The notes under the pieces: model-generated
What the model saw: only the letters and a program-made list of their open reading frames with translations
What the model was told of the DNA's origin: nothing
Database searches by the model: none
Made by a program: the position numbers and the translations under genes
Shown: piece after piece, positions 16,032 to 24,962 of the stretch
Numbering within the stretch: the first letter of the stretch is position 1
Layout of the letters: the number at the start of each line of letters is the position of its first letter
NCBI GenBank assembly: GCA_046081125.1
Contig: JBJTVH010000002.1
Coordinates: 3,919-67,918 of the forward strand
Direction: 5' to 3'
Length of the DNA stretch: 64,000 nucleotides
Origin: JBEIFW01 sp046081125
Lineage (GTDB): Bacteria > Actinomycetota > Acidimicrobiia > Acidimicrobiales > Ilumatobacteraceae

Positions 16032-16988
16032 ATGGCGAGGGGCGAAGTGCATGTCGTGGTGGGGGCGGGACCGGTCGGGGTGGCCCTCAGCCGCGTGCTG
16101 GTGGCCGAAGGGCGGCAGGTCGTCGTCGTGTCACGCAGCGAGGCGAGCGCCGGGCCGCTGCCCGCCGGCGTCGAACGGCGCCGGGCCGACGCCGCCGACG
16201 CCGCCGCGATCGCCGCTGCGGCCACCGGTGCAACCGCCATCTACAACTGCGCCAACCCGGCCTACCACCGGTGGCCGACCGACTGGCCGCCCATCGCCGC
16301 CGGTCTGCTGGCCGCGGCCGAGCGCCATGGTGCGGTCCTGGTGACGCTGAGCAACCTGTACGGCTACGGGCCGGTCGACCGACCGATGACCGAGGAGCAC
16401 CCGCTCGCGTCCACCGGCACCAAGGGCCGGGTGCGCGCCACGATGTGGGCCGACGCACTCGCGGCGCACCAGGCCGGCCGGGTTCGTGTCACCGAGGCCC
16501 GGGCCAGCGACTTCGTCGGGCCCGAGGTGCTCGAGAGCCACAGCGGCGAACGGGTGTGGCCCCGGCTCCTGGCCGGCAAGACGATCCGCGTCGTCGGCTC
16601 GGCCGACCAACCCCACTCCTGGTCCTACGTGCCCGACGTTGCCCGGACGTTGGCCACCCTCGGCTCCGACGAGCGGGCCTGGGGCCGGGCCTGGCACGTG
16701 CCGTCCCCGGCGCCGGTCTCCCAGCGGCGGCTGCTCACCGATCTCGCCGCCGCCGCCGGTGCGCCGGCGCCTCGCGTCGCAACGCTGCCGTCGATCGCGC
16801 TCACGCTCGCCGGGCTCGGCTCGCCCACGATCCGCGAGGTCAAAGAGACGCTGCACCAACTCGAGCGCCCGTGGGTGCTCGACGCCTCGGCCGCCGAGGA
16901 CGCCTTCGGCCTGCGCGCCACCCCCTACGACGAGGTGATCCGGGTCACGGCGCGGTGGTGGGTCGATCACCTGAGCGCCGCGGCCTGA
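16032..16988 (+). CDS. NAD-dependent epimerase/dehydratase family protein
   Basis: A 318-residue extended short-chain dehydrogenase-like protein. The nucleotide-binding glycine motif is VVGAGPVGVALS (residues 9-20). The usual YxxxK active site is not clear; the SNLYGYGP segment near residue 115 is the best candidate for the serine/tyrosine region. This makes a reductase or NAD(P)-sensor role as likely as epimerisation. A GAGGAG ribosome site precedes the ATG. It diverges from a TetR gene and carries both operators in its promoter, so it is very probably TetR-regulated. Confidence 0.82.
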   Translation: MARGEVHVVVGAGPVGVALSRVLVAEGRQVVVVSRSEASAGPLPAGVERRRADAADAAAIAAAATGATAIYNCANPAYHRWPTDWPPIAAGLLAAAERHGAVLVTLSNLYGYGPVDRPMTEEHPLASTGTKGRVRATMWADALAAHQAGRVRVTEARASDFVGPEVLESHSGERVWPRLLAGKTIRVVGSADQPHSWSYVPDVARTLATLGSDERAWGRAWHVPSPAPVSQRRLLTDLAAAAGAPAPRVATLPSIALTLAGLGSPTIREVKETLHQLERPWVLDASAAEDAFGLRATPYDEVIRVTARWWVDHLSAAA

Positions 16989-16997
16989 ACCCGGCGC

Positions 16998-18170
16998 TCA
17001 GCCCAGCGTGGCTGCGAGGCGTCGAAGCCCTTCGACGAGGTCCTCCGTGGCGCCCGCGTAGGAGAACCGCACGTGGTGCGTCGCGCCGTGGTCGCCGAAA
17101 TCGGTGCCGGGCGTGACGGCCACCTCGGCGGTCTCGATGAGGCGGTGGCACAACGCCTCGGAGTCCTCGCCGGGGCGCAGGAAGGCCGAGCAGTCGGCGT
17201 AGGCGTAGAAGGCGCCCTCGGGCACGATCGGGACGCCGAAACCGAGGCGGCGCAGCTCGCCGACGACGAGATCACGGCGCACCTCGTAGGCCTGTCGCCG
17301 CCGTTCGGCCTCCTGCCAGCCGTCGGCCGACAGGCAGCCGAGCGCGGCCGCCTGCGACGGCGCGGGTGGGCTGATCAGCAGGTTCTGCGCGAGCACCTCG
17401 ACCGTGCGCATCGCCCACGACGGGCAGACCAGCCAGCCGATGCGCCACCCGGTCATCCCGAAGGTCTTCGAGAAGCTGTTGACCACGAACGCGTCGGGCC
17501 GGTCGGCCAACACCGTGTGGCGCCGGCGCCCGTAGACCAACTCGCCGTAGATCTCGTCGACGATCAGGGCGCCGTCGCGCTCGGCCACCACGTCGGCGAT
17601 CGCCGCGAGCTCGCCGGGTTCGATCACCGTGCCCGTCGGGTTCGATGGGGTCGCGGCCAGCACGCCGGTCACACCGGCGGCCCAGCGGGACTCGACCAGC
17701 TCGGCGGTCAGCTGGTAGCGGGAATCGGCCCCGACGGGGACCGCGACGGCGTGCGAGCCGAGGATGCGGGCCATGTGGCGGTTGCACGGGTAGCCGGGGT
17801 CGGCCAGGAGCAGGCCTTCGTCGGCCCCGACGAGCGCGGCGAGCGCGAGGAAGAGCGCGCCCGATGCCCCCACGGTCACGCAGATCCGCTCGGCCGGGAC
17901 CTCGACGCCGTGACGCTCGGCGTACATCGCCGACAACGCGTTGCGTAGCGAATGCGTCCCGAGCGCAGGGGTGTAGTGGATGCCCGGGTGCTCGAGCAGC
18001 TGCCGAGCGGCGGCCAGTCCGACCTCGGGCGTGCCCTCGCCGGGCTCGCCGACGCACAGGGGGATCACCCGCCGACCCGTCGCGCGCTCGTGGGCCCACG
18101 CCCGTTCCATGATCTCCACGACCCGGAACGGGGCGATCCCGGTGGTCCGGGCAGCGAGGCGCGTCGGCAC
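16998..18170 (-). CDS. Pyridoxal phosphate-dependent aminotransferase, class I/II
   Basis: A 390-residue fold-type I aminotransferase. PLP contacts include the DEIY motif (D205, Y208), N177 in SNPTG and the Schiff-base lysine K235 in NSFSKTFGMTGWR. The substrate-binding arginine is likely in HHVRFSYA near the C-terminus. The sequence resembles aspartate/alanine-type enzymes, but the amino acid used is uncertain. The GTG start is supported by a TAGCGT hexamer eight bases upstream. It diverges from fdhD, with 62 bases between the starts. Confidence 0.9.
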   Translation of the reverse strand: MPTRLAARTTGIAPFRVVEIMERAWAHERATGRRVIPLCVGEPGEGTPEVGLAAARQLLEHPGIHYTPALGTHSLRNALSAMYAERHGVEVPAERICVTVGASGALFLALAALVGADEGLLLADPGYPCNRHMARILGSHAVAVPVGADSRYQLTAELVESRWAAGVTGVLAATPSNPTGTVIEPGELAAIADVVAERDGALIVDEIYGELVYGRRRHTVLADRPDAFVVNSFSKTFGMTGWRIGWLVCPSWAMRTVEVLAQNLLISPPAPSQAAALGCLSADGWQEAERRRQAYEVRRDLVVGELRRLGFGVPIVPEGAFYAYADCSAFLRPGEDSEALCHRLIETAEVAVTPGTDFGDHGATHHVRFSYAGATEDLVEGLRRLAATLG

Positions 18171-18178
18171 GGAGCTGC

Positions 18179-18184
18179 ACGCTA
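18179..18184 (-). promoter_or_regulatory. -10 element of the aminotransferase gene
   Basis: Reads TAGCGT on the minus strand, eight bases before the GTG at 18170; leaderless layout. Confidence 0.45.
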
Positions 18185-18220
18185 CGTGCCGCTGCAGTGC
18201 TGCGGCACGAGGCAGGCCGG

Positions 18221-18226
18221 TAGCCT
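18221..18226 (+). promoter_or_regulatory. -10 element of fdhD
   Basis: TAGCCT lies six bases before the ATG at 18233; leaderless layout. Confidence 0.45.
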
Positions 18227-18232
18227 GCCCTG

Positions 18233-19027
18233 ATGGCTCGCGGTCGAACCGCCAAGGTGCTGGTGCGCCGCGGAGATGGCGCGTGCCGGCCGCAGGTGGC
18301 GCCCGACGAGCTCATCGTCGAAGAACCGCTGCGGGTGCAGCTTGACGGGCATCTGGTTGGTACGACGATGCGCACGCCGGGCCACGATTTCGAGCTCGCC
18401 GCCGGGTTGTGTTTCGGCGACGGTTTGCTCGCCGGTGCGCCGGTGCGCACCGTGCGCTACTGCGCCACCGGATCGGCGAGCCTCACGGCGTGGAACGTGG
18501 TCACCGTCGACACCGGCGGGCGGGCCCCGGTGCCCGAGGCCCGCCTGGGGGCGATGTCGTCGTCGTGCGGGCTGTGCGGCAGCACCGTGCTCGACGGGCT
18601 CGCCGACCGGCTCGATCCGCTTCCTGCCGGCGCCCCGTGGGACGCCGGTACCCTGGCCGGGATCCCCGAACGGCTCGCCGGGGCCGGCACGCTGTTTCGC
18701 TCCACCGGGGCGGTCCACGCCGCCGCCGCGTTCGACCGGACGCTCGACCCGGTCGTCGTGCGCGAGGACATCGGCCGGCACAACGCCGTCGACAAGGTGG
18801 TCGGCCGGTTGCTGCTCGACGGTCGCCTTCCGGCTCGCGAGTTCGGGCTGTACGTGTCGGGACGGGCCAGCTTCGAGATCGTGCAAAAGGCGTGGGCGGC
18901 CGGGTTCGGCGCCCTCGTGGCGGTGTCGGCGCCGTCGGCGCTGGCCGTCGAGGCGGCCCGCCGGGCCGGGATCACCCTGGTCGGGTTCGTGCGAGGAGCG
19001 AGATGGAACCAGTACGCGCCGGTGTGA
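18233..19027 (+). CDS. fdhD: Formate dehydrogenase accessory sulfurtransferase FdhD
   Basis: Carries sulfur from IscS to the molybdenum cofactor of formate dehydrogenase. The 264 residues include the CGLCG motif, whose C112 and C115 are the sulfur-carrying pair. The REDIGRHNAVDKV block (about 177-189) and the SGRASFEIVQKA segment are diagnostic of FdhD. No formate dehydrogenase or molybdopterin genes are in the window, so the target enzyme must be elsewhere. Confidence 0.93.
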   Translation: MARGRTAKVLVRRGDGACRPQVAPDELIVEEPLRVQLDGHLVGTTMRTPGHDFELAAGLCFGDGLLAGAPVRTVRYCATGSASLTAWNVVTVDTGGRAPVPEARLGAMSSSCGLCGSTVLDGLADRLDPLPAGAPWDAGTLAGIPERLAGAGTLFRSTGAVHAAAAFDRTLDPVVVREDIGRHNAVDKVVGRLLLDGRLPAREFGLYVSGRASFEIVQKAWAAGFGALVAVSAPSALAVEAARRAGITLVGFVRGARWNQYAPV

Positions 19028-19070
19028 CCGGCGCCGTCGGATTCGGCATCCGCCCGGTCGGTGGCTACGT

Positions 19071-19736
19071 ATGAGCACTGTGACCTGGCGACGTGTGGCG
19101 CTCGTGGCGGCAGCGATCGGGGTGCTCGGCGCGTGCGCGTCCGACGTCACCTACGTCTCCGCGGACAAAGACGGTGCGTTCTTCCGGCTTCCCGACCGGT
19201 ACACGGTGTTCGAGGTGGCGTCCGGACAGAAGCCGACCGACCGCCCCGTCGCCGACGCCGGCAACGTGCCGCCGACGTTCCAGCGGGTGTTCGACCGCTC
19301 GAAGAGCCCCTCGGCCGACAACCTGCAGCAGGCCAAGCCGGCCGATCCGGTCGGGCGGATGTCGGTGTTCTACGTGTCGGCCTCCTCGATCGACGAGCTG
19401 TCCCCGCAGGCGGTGCGCAGCGCCACGGCCGGTGTGGGCGACGATCCGCTCGCGCTGGCCCAGTCGCAGCCGGCGAAGGTGGAGATCGTCCGCTTCGACC
19501 GGCTCAACCAGGGTGCGCTGTCGGGCAGCCGGGTCGTGTTCAACAACCAACTCGACGCGGGTGGGTGGGTCACCAAGGATCTCACCACCTTGATCGATCC
19601 ACGCCCCCACGTGCGAGAGAACGGCTCGCAGGTGTTCAAGGTGTACCTGCTCGACGTCCGGTGCGAATCGGCCTGCTTCAAGGCCAACCGCGCCGAGATC
19701 GACGACATCGTCCAGTCCTTCCAAGTGAGAAGGTGA
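19071..19736 (+). CDS. Putative lipoprotein upstream of the FtsH-like protease
   Basis: A 221-residue predicted lipoprotein. A basic start (TWRR), a hydrophobic stretch and the lipobox LGAC place lipidation at C22. The mature part has no motif I recognise. It contains a cysteine pair near residues 202-206 (CESAC) that could form a disulfide outside the membrane. It ends three bases before the ATG of the FtsH-like gene, so they are probably co-transcribed. A role as a partner or substrate adaptor of that protease is a guess from position. Confidence 0.72.
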   Translation: MSTVTWRRVALVAAAIGVLGACASDVTYVSADKDGAFFRLPDRYTVFEVASGQKPTDRPVADAGNVPPTFQRVFDRSKSPSADNLQQAKPADPVGRMSVFYVSASSIDELSPQAVRSATAGVGDDPLALAQSQPAKVEIVRFDRLNQGALSGSRVVFNNQLDAGGWVTKDLTTLIDPRPHVRENGSQVFKVYLLDVRCESACFKANRAEIDDIVQSFQVRR

Positions 19737-19739
19737 CCC

Positions 19740-22160
19740 ATGAGTCTCCTGCCGCCGCCCCCGCCACCGCCGCCGACGGTGCAGGCCGTCCACAAGGGCG
19801 TCCCCGACGACCGAGAGCCCCGCACCCGTCCCAAGCTGATGTTCTGGGACCGCATCAAGGTGCTCGTCATCCTGGGGATGTTCGTGGCGCTGACCGCGGC
19901 GTACCTGCAGTCGAAGGTGCCGATCATGAGCTACGGCGAGGCGCTGCAGGACCAGCTGCGGGCCAAGTGGTGGGTCGTGGCCCTGATGGGGCTCGAGGTG
20001 GTGCGCCAGATCCACTACGTGATCTGTGAGCGGGCCTCGGGCTACCACCTGTTCTGGCAGCGCAAGGTGTTCGGCGGCTGGGAGCGGCGGATGGGCCGGC
20101 TCAACCCGTGGATGCGGTACCGGTTGCAGCGGTTCGTGAAGGTCGGGTTCGTCGCGCTGTTGCTGATGCTGCTGCTGGCCTGGAAGTGGAACACCACGCT
20201 GTGGGGCGCCATCTCGGAGTTCCCGGGCAACATCTGGGACAACGCCTTCGCCCCGATGTCGGGGATGCCGTTCCTCGTCTACATCTTCTTCATCGCGTCG
20301 ATCAGCTTGTTCCAGCTGGTGTTCTTCTACGCGATCTTCTTCGTCGGTGGCATCGACACCTACAAGCCCGGCGAGATCCGCACCCGCTTCACCGACGTCT
20401 GGGGGCAGGATCCCGTCGTCGCCCGGGTACGTGAGACGGTCGACTTCCTCGAGCGGCCCAAGGAGATCGAAGCCAAGGGTGGTTACGTGCCCGGGGGCAT
20501 CCTGCTGTGGGGTCCGCCGGGGACCGGCAAGACGCTGATGGCCGAGGCGATCGCCGGCGAGACCGGCAAGCCGTACGTGTTCGTCGACCCGTCCGCGTTC
20601 ATCCAGACCTTCATGGGCGTTGCCCCGATGAAGGTGAAGTGGCTCTATCGCAAGCTGCGGAAGATGTCGCTCAAGCACGGCGGCGTCGTGGTGTTCTTCG
20701 ACGAGGCCGACGCGCTCGGCAACCGGGGCGGGGCCGCCGGCGAGGAGCAGATGAGCTCGTTCCGGGCCAGCCAGACCTGCGGGGGAACCCACTACATCTC
20801 GGGCCATTCCTGCTCGACGCTGTTCGCCCAGCACGTCGCCGATCACCCCGCGCCCGAGCCGGCGCCGGCGCGCGGGCTGCGGAAGTTCATCATCAACGGT
20901 GGCGGCGGTTCCGGTTCGTTCTCGGGCGCGTTGCAGGCGTTGCTCACCGAGATGTCCGGGCTCGCCAAGCCTCGCGGGTTCCTCACGCGGCGGCTGCGCT
21001 CGTTCCTGGGGATGAAGGCCAAGCAGCCGCCGAAGTACCGGATCCTGCACATCCTGGCGACGAACCGGCCCGACACGCTCGACTCTGCGCTCCTGCGCCC
21101 GGGCCGTATCGACCGCAAGTACAAGGTGGGCTACCCGCACTCCGACGGTCGCCGCCGCACGTTCGAGGGGTATCTCAACAAGATCACCCACGAACTCACG
21201 CCCACCCAGATGTCACGCCTGTCGGTGATCACGCCCTACTACACCGGGGCCAAGATCAAGGACATCGTGAACGAGGCCGTGATCGTGGCGATGCGCGAGG
21301 GGCGCGAGGTCGTCACCTGGCCGGATGTCCTGAAGGCCAAGACGCTCAAGACCTTCGGCGAGGCCGACGACTGGAAGTACACGCACCTCGAACGGCACCA
21401 GGTGGCGATCCACGAGGCGAGCCACGCATCCGCCATGTACCTGTTGCGCAAGCGGCACGTCATCGACGTGGCGACCATCGAGCGCCGGGGCGACGTCGGC
21501 GGATTCGTCAACGACATCCCGCTCGAGGAGCGCTTCGGCGGGTGGCGCAGCGAGATCGAGATCGACGTGATGACCTACCTCGCGAGCCTCGCGGGCGAGC
21601 GGATGTTCTTCGACGGCGACAACTCCACCGGTGTCGGCGGCGACCTGCGGTCGTCCACGATGCTCGTCACCCAGATGCTCGCCTTCTCGGGCATGGGCAC
21701 GACGGTCGGCTCGCGCGGCGTGACGATCCCGGAGATGACCGGGGCCAGCTCCCGGCCGTCCGACGGTGTCGACCGGCAGTTCCTCGAGACGGCGATGGGC
21801 AAGCAGATCGAGGCCAAACTGCAGGAACTGCTGGGCAACGTGTCGAGCCTGCTGGCCGAGCACCGGTGGTTCGTGTTGGCGATCGCGCATGCGCTCGAGA
21901 CGCACCTGACCATCACCGGCGAGGACGTCGATGCCATCTTCCGGGGCACCCCCGGCCCGACGCTCGACGGCTGGTTGTACCACACCGACGACTTCCGCCT
22001 GTCGTACGAGGCGTATCACCTCGCCGCAATGGAGGCCCACCGCAACCACGGCCAGCCGGACAAGGCGCTGCCGGTGCTCGGCCTCGGCGTGCCCTTCGGC
22101 CGCTCGGTGGCGCGGGGGTCGGAGAGCTTCCCGCCGCCGGCGTCGCCGACGGAGGGCTAG
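19740..22160 (+). CDS. FtsH-like membrane-anchored AAA+ zinc metalloprotease, divergent
   Basis: An 806-residue membrane protease. A proline-rich start precedes about three membrane spans (around residues 40-57, 133-149 and 177-203). The AAA module has Walker A GPPGTGKT (258-265), pore-loop FMGVA (291-295), Walker B VVFFDEAD (317-324), sensor ATNRPD (440-445) and the arginine finger region RPGRID (453-458). The peptidase domain has the zinc motif HEASH (558-562) and a likely third ligand Asp in the VGGDLRSST segment. About 116 residues separate Walker B from the sensor, against about 46 in E. coli FtsH; the extra part holds a CGGTHYISGHSC motif. It is not the standard ftsH. Neighbours are a lipoprotein and hemQ. 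Confidence 0.85.
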   Translation: MSLLPPPPPPPPTVQAVHKGVPDDREPRTRPKLMFWDRIKVLVILGMFVALTAAYLQSKVPIMSYGEALQDQLRAKWWVVALMGLEVVRQIHYVICERASGYHLFWQRKVFGGWERRMGRLNPWMRYRLQRFVKVGFVALLLMLLLAWKWNTTLWGAISEFPGNIWDNAFAPMSGMPFLVYIFFIASISLFQLVFFYAIFFVGGIDTYKPGEIRTRFTDVWGQDPVVARVRETVDFLERPKEIEAKGGYVPGGILLWGPPGTGKTLMAEAIAGETGKPYVFVDPSAFIQTFMGVAPMKVKWLYRKLRKMSLKHGGVVVFFDEADALGNRGGAAGEEQMSSFRASQTCGGTHYISGHSCSTLFAQHVADHPAPEPAPARGLRKFIINGGGGSGSFSGALQALLTEMSGLAKPRGFLTRRLRSFLGMKAKQPPKYRILHILATNRPDTLDSALLRPGRIDRKYKVGYPHSDGRRRTFEGYLNKITHELTPTQMSRLSVITPYYTGAKIKDIVNEAVIVAMREGREVVTWPDVLKAKTLKTFGEADDWKYTHLERHQVAIHEASHASAMYLLRKRHVIDVATIERRGDVGGFVNDIPLEERFGGWRSEIEIDVMTYLASLAGERMFFDGDNSTGVGGDLRSSTMLVTQMLAFSGMGTTVGSRGVTIPEMTGASSRPSDGVDRQFLETAMGKQIEAKLQELLGNVSSLLAEHRWFVLAIAHALETHLTITGEDVDAIFRGTPGPTLDGWLYHTDDFRLSYEAYHLAAMEAHRNHGQPDKALPVLGLGVPFGRSVARGSESFPPPASPTEG

Positions 22161-22162
22161 CG

Positions 22163-22837
22163 GTGAGCGACGCCGTCGTGCCGTCCACCGGCTGGGGCGT
22201 GCTCCACCTGTTCTGCAAGCCGACGCCGCTGCTCGACCCCGACGCGGTCACTGCGGCGGTGCGATCGGCGGAGGCTGCCGATCTGCAGGTGGTGTGCGTG
22301 TCGATCCTCGGTCACAAGGCCGACGTCGGCGTCCTGGCGCTCGGCCCCGACCTGCGTGAGCTCCGCCGGCTGCAGACGCTGTTGCAGCACGCGGGTCTGG
22401 AGGTGGTCGACTCCTACGTGTCGCTCACCGAGGTGAGCGAGTATGCGCAGGGGATGCCGCCGGAGATGCTCACCCCTCGGCTCTATCCGAAGCTGCCGCC
22501 GGAGGGGAAGCCCGCCTGGTGCTTCTACCCGATGTCCAAGCGGCGAGAAGGGCACGCGAACTGGTTCACGTTGCCCTACGAGCGCCGTCACGAGCTGATG
22601 CTCGAACACGGCACGTCGGGTCGGAAGTTCGCCGGTCGGATCCTGCAGCTCGTCACCGGCTCGACCGGCCTGGACGACTTCGAATGGGGCGTCACCCTGT
22701 TCGGGGTGCACCCCGACGACCTCAAGGCGGCGGTGTACACGATGCGGTACGACGAGGCCTCGGCGATCTACGGCGAGTTCGGGCCCTTCTACACCGGCAT
22801 GGTCACGCCGGTGGAGGGGCTGTTCACCGAAGGCTGA
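22163..22837 (+). CDS. hemQ: Coproheme decarboxylase HemQ (chlorite dismutase family)
   Basis: Converts coproheme to heme b, the last step of the coproporphyrin-dependent heme pathway used by actinobacteria and firmicutes. The 224-residue protein has the catalytic tyrosine Y122 and K126 in FYPMSKRR. H149 in LMLEHG is the probable proximal heme ligand and Q162 lies in ILQLVTGS, followed by the STGLDDFEWGVTLF signature. It lacks the distal arginine context of true chlorite dismutases. The GTG start is two bases after the stop of the FtsH-like gene, so they are coupled. No other heme genes are nearby. Confidence 0.9.
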   Translation: MSDAVVPSTGWGVLHLFCKPTPLLDPDAVTAAVRSAEAADLQVVCVSILGHKADVGVLALGPDLRELRRLQTLLQHAGLEVVDSYVSLTEVSEYAQGMPPEMLTPRLYPKLPPEGKPAWCFYPMSKRREGHANWFTLPYERRHELMLEHGTSGRKFAGRILQLVTGSTGLDDFEWGVTLFGVHPDDLKAAVYTMRYDEASAIYGEFGPFYTGMVTPVEGLFTEG

Positions 22838-24110
22838 ACACCCGCAGCAGCCGGGTGCGCCCGCCGGTGTCGAAGCGGTGCAACTCGAATCGGGCGTCGA
22901 TCGGGTTGCCGGCGTCGTCGAGGTCGAGCGGACCGGATGCGCCGACGAGGTCGATGTTGCGGCCCTCGGCGATCAGCTCGGCGCACCGCTGCACCGTCGC
23001 GCACGACACGCCGGCCCGGCTCGAGTCGACGATCCGGGGCCCGAACACGGCAGGGTCGTCGGTGCGGGCCGCCTCGGCGGCGACGGCGAGCAGGTTGACG
23101 CAGTCGTAGCCGTAGGCGGCGTACGACCAGGTTCGGGTCAGGGCGGGGTCGGCCGCCGTTACGACGTCGCGGAAGGTGGGGTCGGTCGCGTCGGCCTGCG
23201 GCAGCAGCAGCGAGACGCCGTCAAGGGCGGTGTCGCTGCCGAACACGTCGAGCAGCTCCTGCTGGCGAAACCCTTCGGACACCACGACCGGGACGCCGGG
23301 TGGGCGCAGCCCGGCGGCGAACAGCCCGGCGAGCACCCGTGCGCCGGGTTCGACGTTGCCGACGACGGCGACGGCGTCGGGCCGGTCGGCGGTGGTGCTG
23401 GCGCGCGCCGCGACCTCGGCGGGCGCCGGGGCACGGGCGTCGTAGAGGGTGCTCCGGCTCTCGATGCCCTGGCCGCGTAGCTCGGCGGTCAACCCGCCGG
23501 CGATCTCCACGCCGTAGTCGTCCGCCGGAGCGATCACCGCCACCCGCCGGGCACCGGTCTCGACCAGCACCCGGCCGAGCGCGCGCCCGGACGTCGCAAC
23601 ACTGGGCATCGTGGTCACGACGGTGCCCCGGGGTCGGGGGGACCGGGCGCTGGTGGGGGTCGCGGGGTGGCAGACGACGGCGCCGGTGGCGCGCTCGGCG
23701 ACCAGCGGCGCCACCCGCGCCGACAGCGGACCGACGATCGCGTCGGCGCCCGCAGCGAGCAGTTCGTCGAGCGCGAGCGAGGTGGCCGCCGGATCGGCGC
23801 CCTCGTCGGCCGTGCGCACCTGGATCCACTTCCCGAGCACGCCACCGGACCGGTTGATCTGGGCCACGGCGAGCTCGATGCCGTTGCGCAGCCCTCGTGC
23901 CGTCGTGCTGGCGGTCCCGGCGGTGGGCAGCAGCACCCCGATCGTGAGCACGCCGTCGGCTGCGCGCGGCGGTGCCGCACTCGTGGCCGGGATCGTTGAG
24001 GTCGCCGGTGCCGGATCGCTGCCGGCGCATGCGGCCGCCGACGCCAGCGCCGCCATCAGGAGCACACCCGGCGCGAGCGTCGCCCCGCCGGGCCTGCGTC
24101 GAGCTCCCAC
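22824..24110 (-). CDS. Periplasmic-binding lipoprotein (Leu/Ile/Val receptor family)
   Basis: A 428-residue predicted lipoprotein of the receptor-ligand-binding (type 1 periplasmic-binding) family. A signal sequence with AAAC near residue 28 is followed by a Thr/Pro-rich linker. The fold starts at TIGVLLPTAG; IELAVAQINRSGGVLG and the ADAIVGPLSA segment are typical of branched-chain amino acid receptors. No ABC permease or ATPase genes are adjacent, so it may be an orphan binding protein. The GTG start follows a TATCCT hexamer by nine bases. Its end overlaps the convergent hemQ by 14 bases. Confidence 0.82.
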   Translation of the reverse strand: MGARRRPGGATLAPGVLLMAALASAAACAGSDPAPATSTIPATSAAPPRAADGVLTIGVLLPTAGTASTTARGLRNGIELAVAQINRSGGVLGKWIQVRTADEGADPAATSLALDELLAAGADAIVGPLSARVAPLVAERATGAVVCHPATPTSARSPRPRGTVVTTMPSVATSGRALGRVLVETGARRVAVIAPADDYGVEIAGGLTAELRGQGIESRSTLYDARAPAPAEVAARASTTADRPDAVAVVGNVEPGARVLAGLFAAGLRPPGVPVVVSEGFRQQELLDVFGSDTALDGVSLLLPQADATDPTFRDVVTAADPALTRTWSYAAYGYDCVNLLAVAAEAARTDDPAVFGPRIVDSSRAGVSCATVQRCAELIAEGRNIDLVGASGPLDLDDAGNPIDARFELHRFDTGGRTRLLRVFSLR

Positions 24111-24119
24111 GAAGACCCG

Positions 24120-24125
24120 AGGATA
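24120..24125 (-). promoter_or_regulatory. -10 element of the periplasmic-binding lipoprotein gene
   Basis: Reads TATCCT on the minus strand, nine bases before the GTG at 24110; near-leaderless. Confidence 0.35.
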
Positions 24126-24157
24126 GGCGGGGTGCCCCAGCGGGCAGGATGGCGGCC

Positions 24158-24865
24158 ATGGAGACCGAGTTGCTCTACCTGCGCGACGGCGACCTGCGGT
24201 CGTTCTCGGCCCGGGTCGTCGGGGTCCGTGACGACGCCGTGACGCTCGACCGCACCGCGTTCTACCCGACCGGAGGCGGCCAGCCCCACGACACGGGCAC
24301 GCTGGCCGGGCGGGTGGTCACCGACGTGCGCAAGGAACCCGACGGGGTCTGGCACGCCGTCGGCGAGGGGCACGGCCTGGCCGCTGGCGACACCGTCGAG
24401 GGGCTCGTCGACGACGACCGGCGCCGGGCGCTCAGCCGCACCCATACGGCGTTGCACGTGTTGTGCGGGGTGATCTGGAACGAGTGGCGGGTGCCGGTGA
24501 CCGGCGGGAACATGGAACCGCTGTCGGCCCGGATGGACTTCGAATTCGACCCGTTGCCCGAGGGGTTCGGCGCCCGCATCGAGGAGTTGGTCAACGCCGA
24601 GCTGGCGGCGGATCGCCCGGTGCGGGTCTCGTTCCTGCCTCGCTCGACGGCGGTCACCGACGAGGACCTGATCCGCACGAAGGTGTCGCTGATCCCCGAG
24701 TCGGTGTCGGAGATCCGGGTGGTCGACATCGTGGGCCTCGACAAGCAGGCCGACGGGGGCACCCACGTGCCCTCCACCGGGGCCGTGGGTCGCATCCGCG
24801 TCGTGAAGCTGGAGAACAAGGGAAAGGGCAACAAGCGCGTGCGGCTGGTCGTCGAAGACGCCTGA
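24158..24865 (+). CDS. Alanyl-tRNA editing protein (AlaX family)
   Basis: Hydrolyses Ser or Gly mischarged onto tRNA-Ala, in trans to alanyl-tRNA synthetase. The 235 residues match the editing domain: FYPTGGGQPHDTG at the start, the zinc motif HTALH near residue 95, and ADGGTHVPSTGAVG carrying the distal histidine near residue 200. The ATG at 24158 is preferred because an AGGATGG sequence lies at ribosome-site distance. An ATG at 24149 in the same frame would add three residues. Confidence 0.88.
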   Translation: METELLYLRDGDLRSFSARVVGVRDDAVTLDRTAFYPTGGGQPHDTGTLAGRVVTDVRKEPDGVWHAVGEGHGLAAGDTVEGLVDDDRRRALSRTHTALHVLCGVIWNEWRVPVTGGNMEPLSARMDFEFDPLPEGFGARIEELVNAELAADRPVRVSFLPRSTAVTDEDLIRTKVSLIPESVSEIRVVDIVGLDKQADGGTHVPSTGAVGRIRVVKLENKGKGNKRVRLVVEDA

Positions 24866-24914
24866 GGCCCGGCCGCGCGTCGCGAGCCGTACGCCGGGTG
24901 TCGGGCAGGTCGCC

Positions 24915-24920
24915 TACGGT
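24915..24920 (+). promoter_or_regulatory. Possible -10 element of the S8 protease gene
   Basis: TACGGT lies 42 bases before the ATG at 24963. Unlike most genes here this would give a leader, with an AAAGGA ribosome site just before the start. Confidence 0.4.
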
Positions 24921-24962
24921 GACAGGGTTCAGCGGGCTGAGCGCCCGGTCGAAAGGACCACC

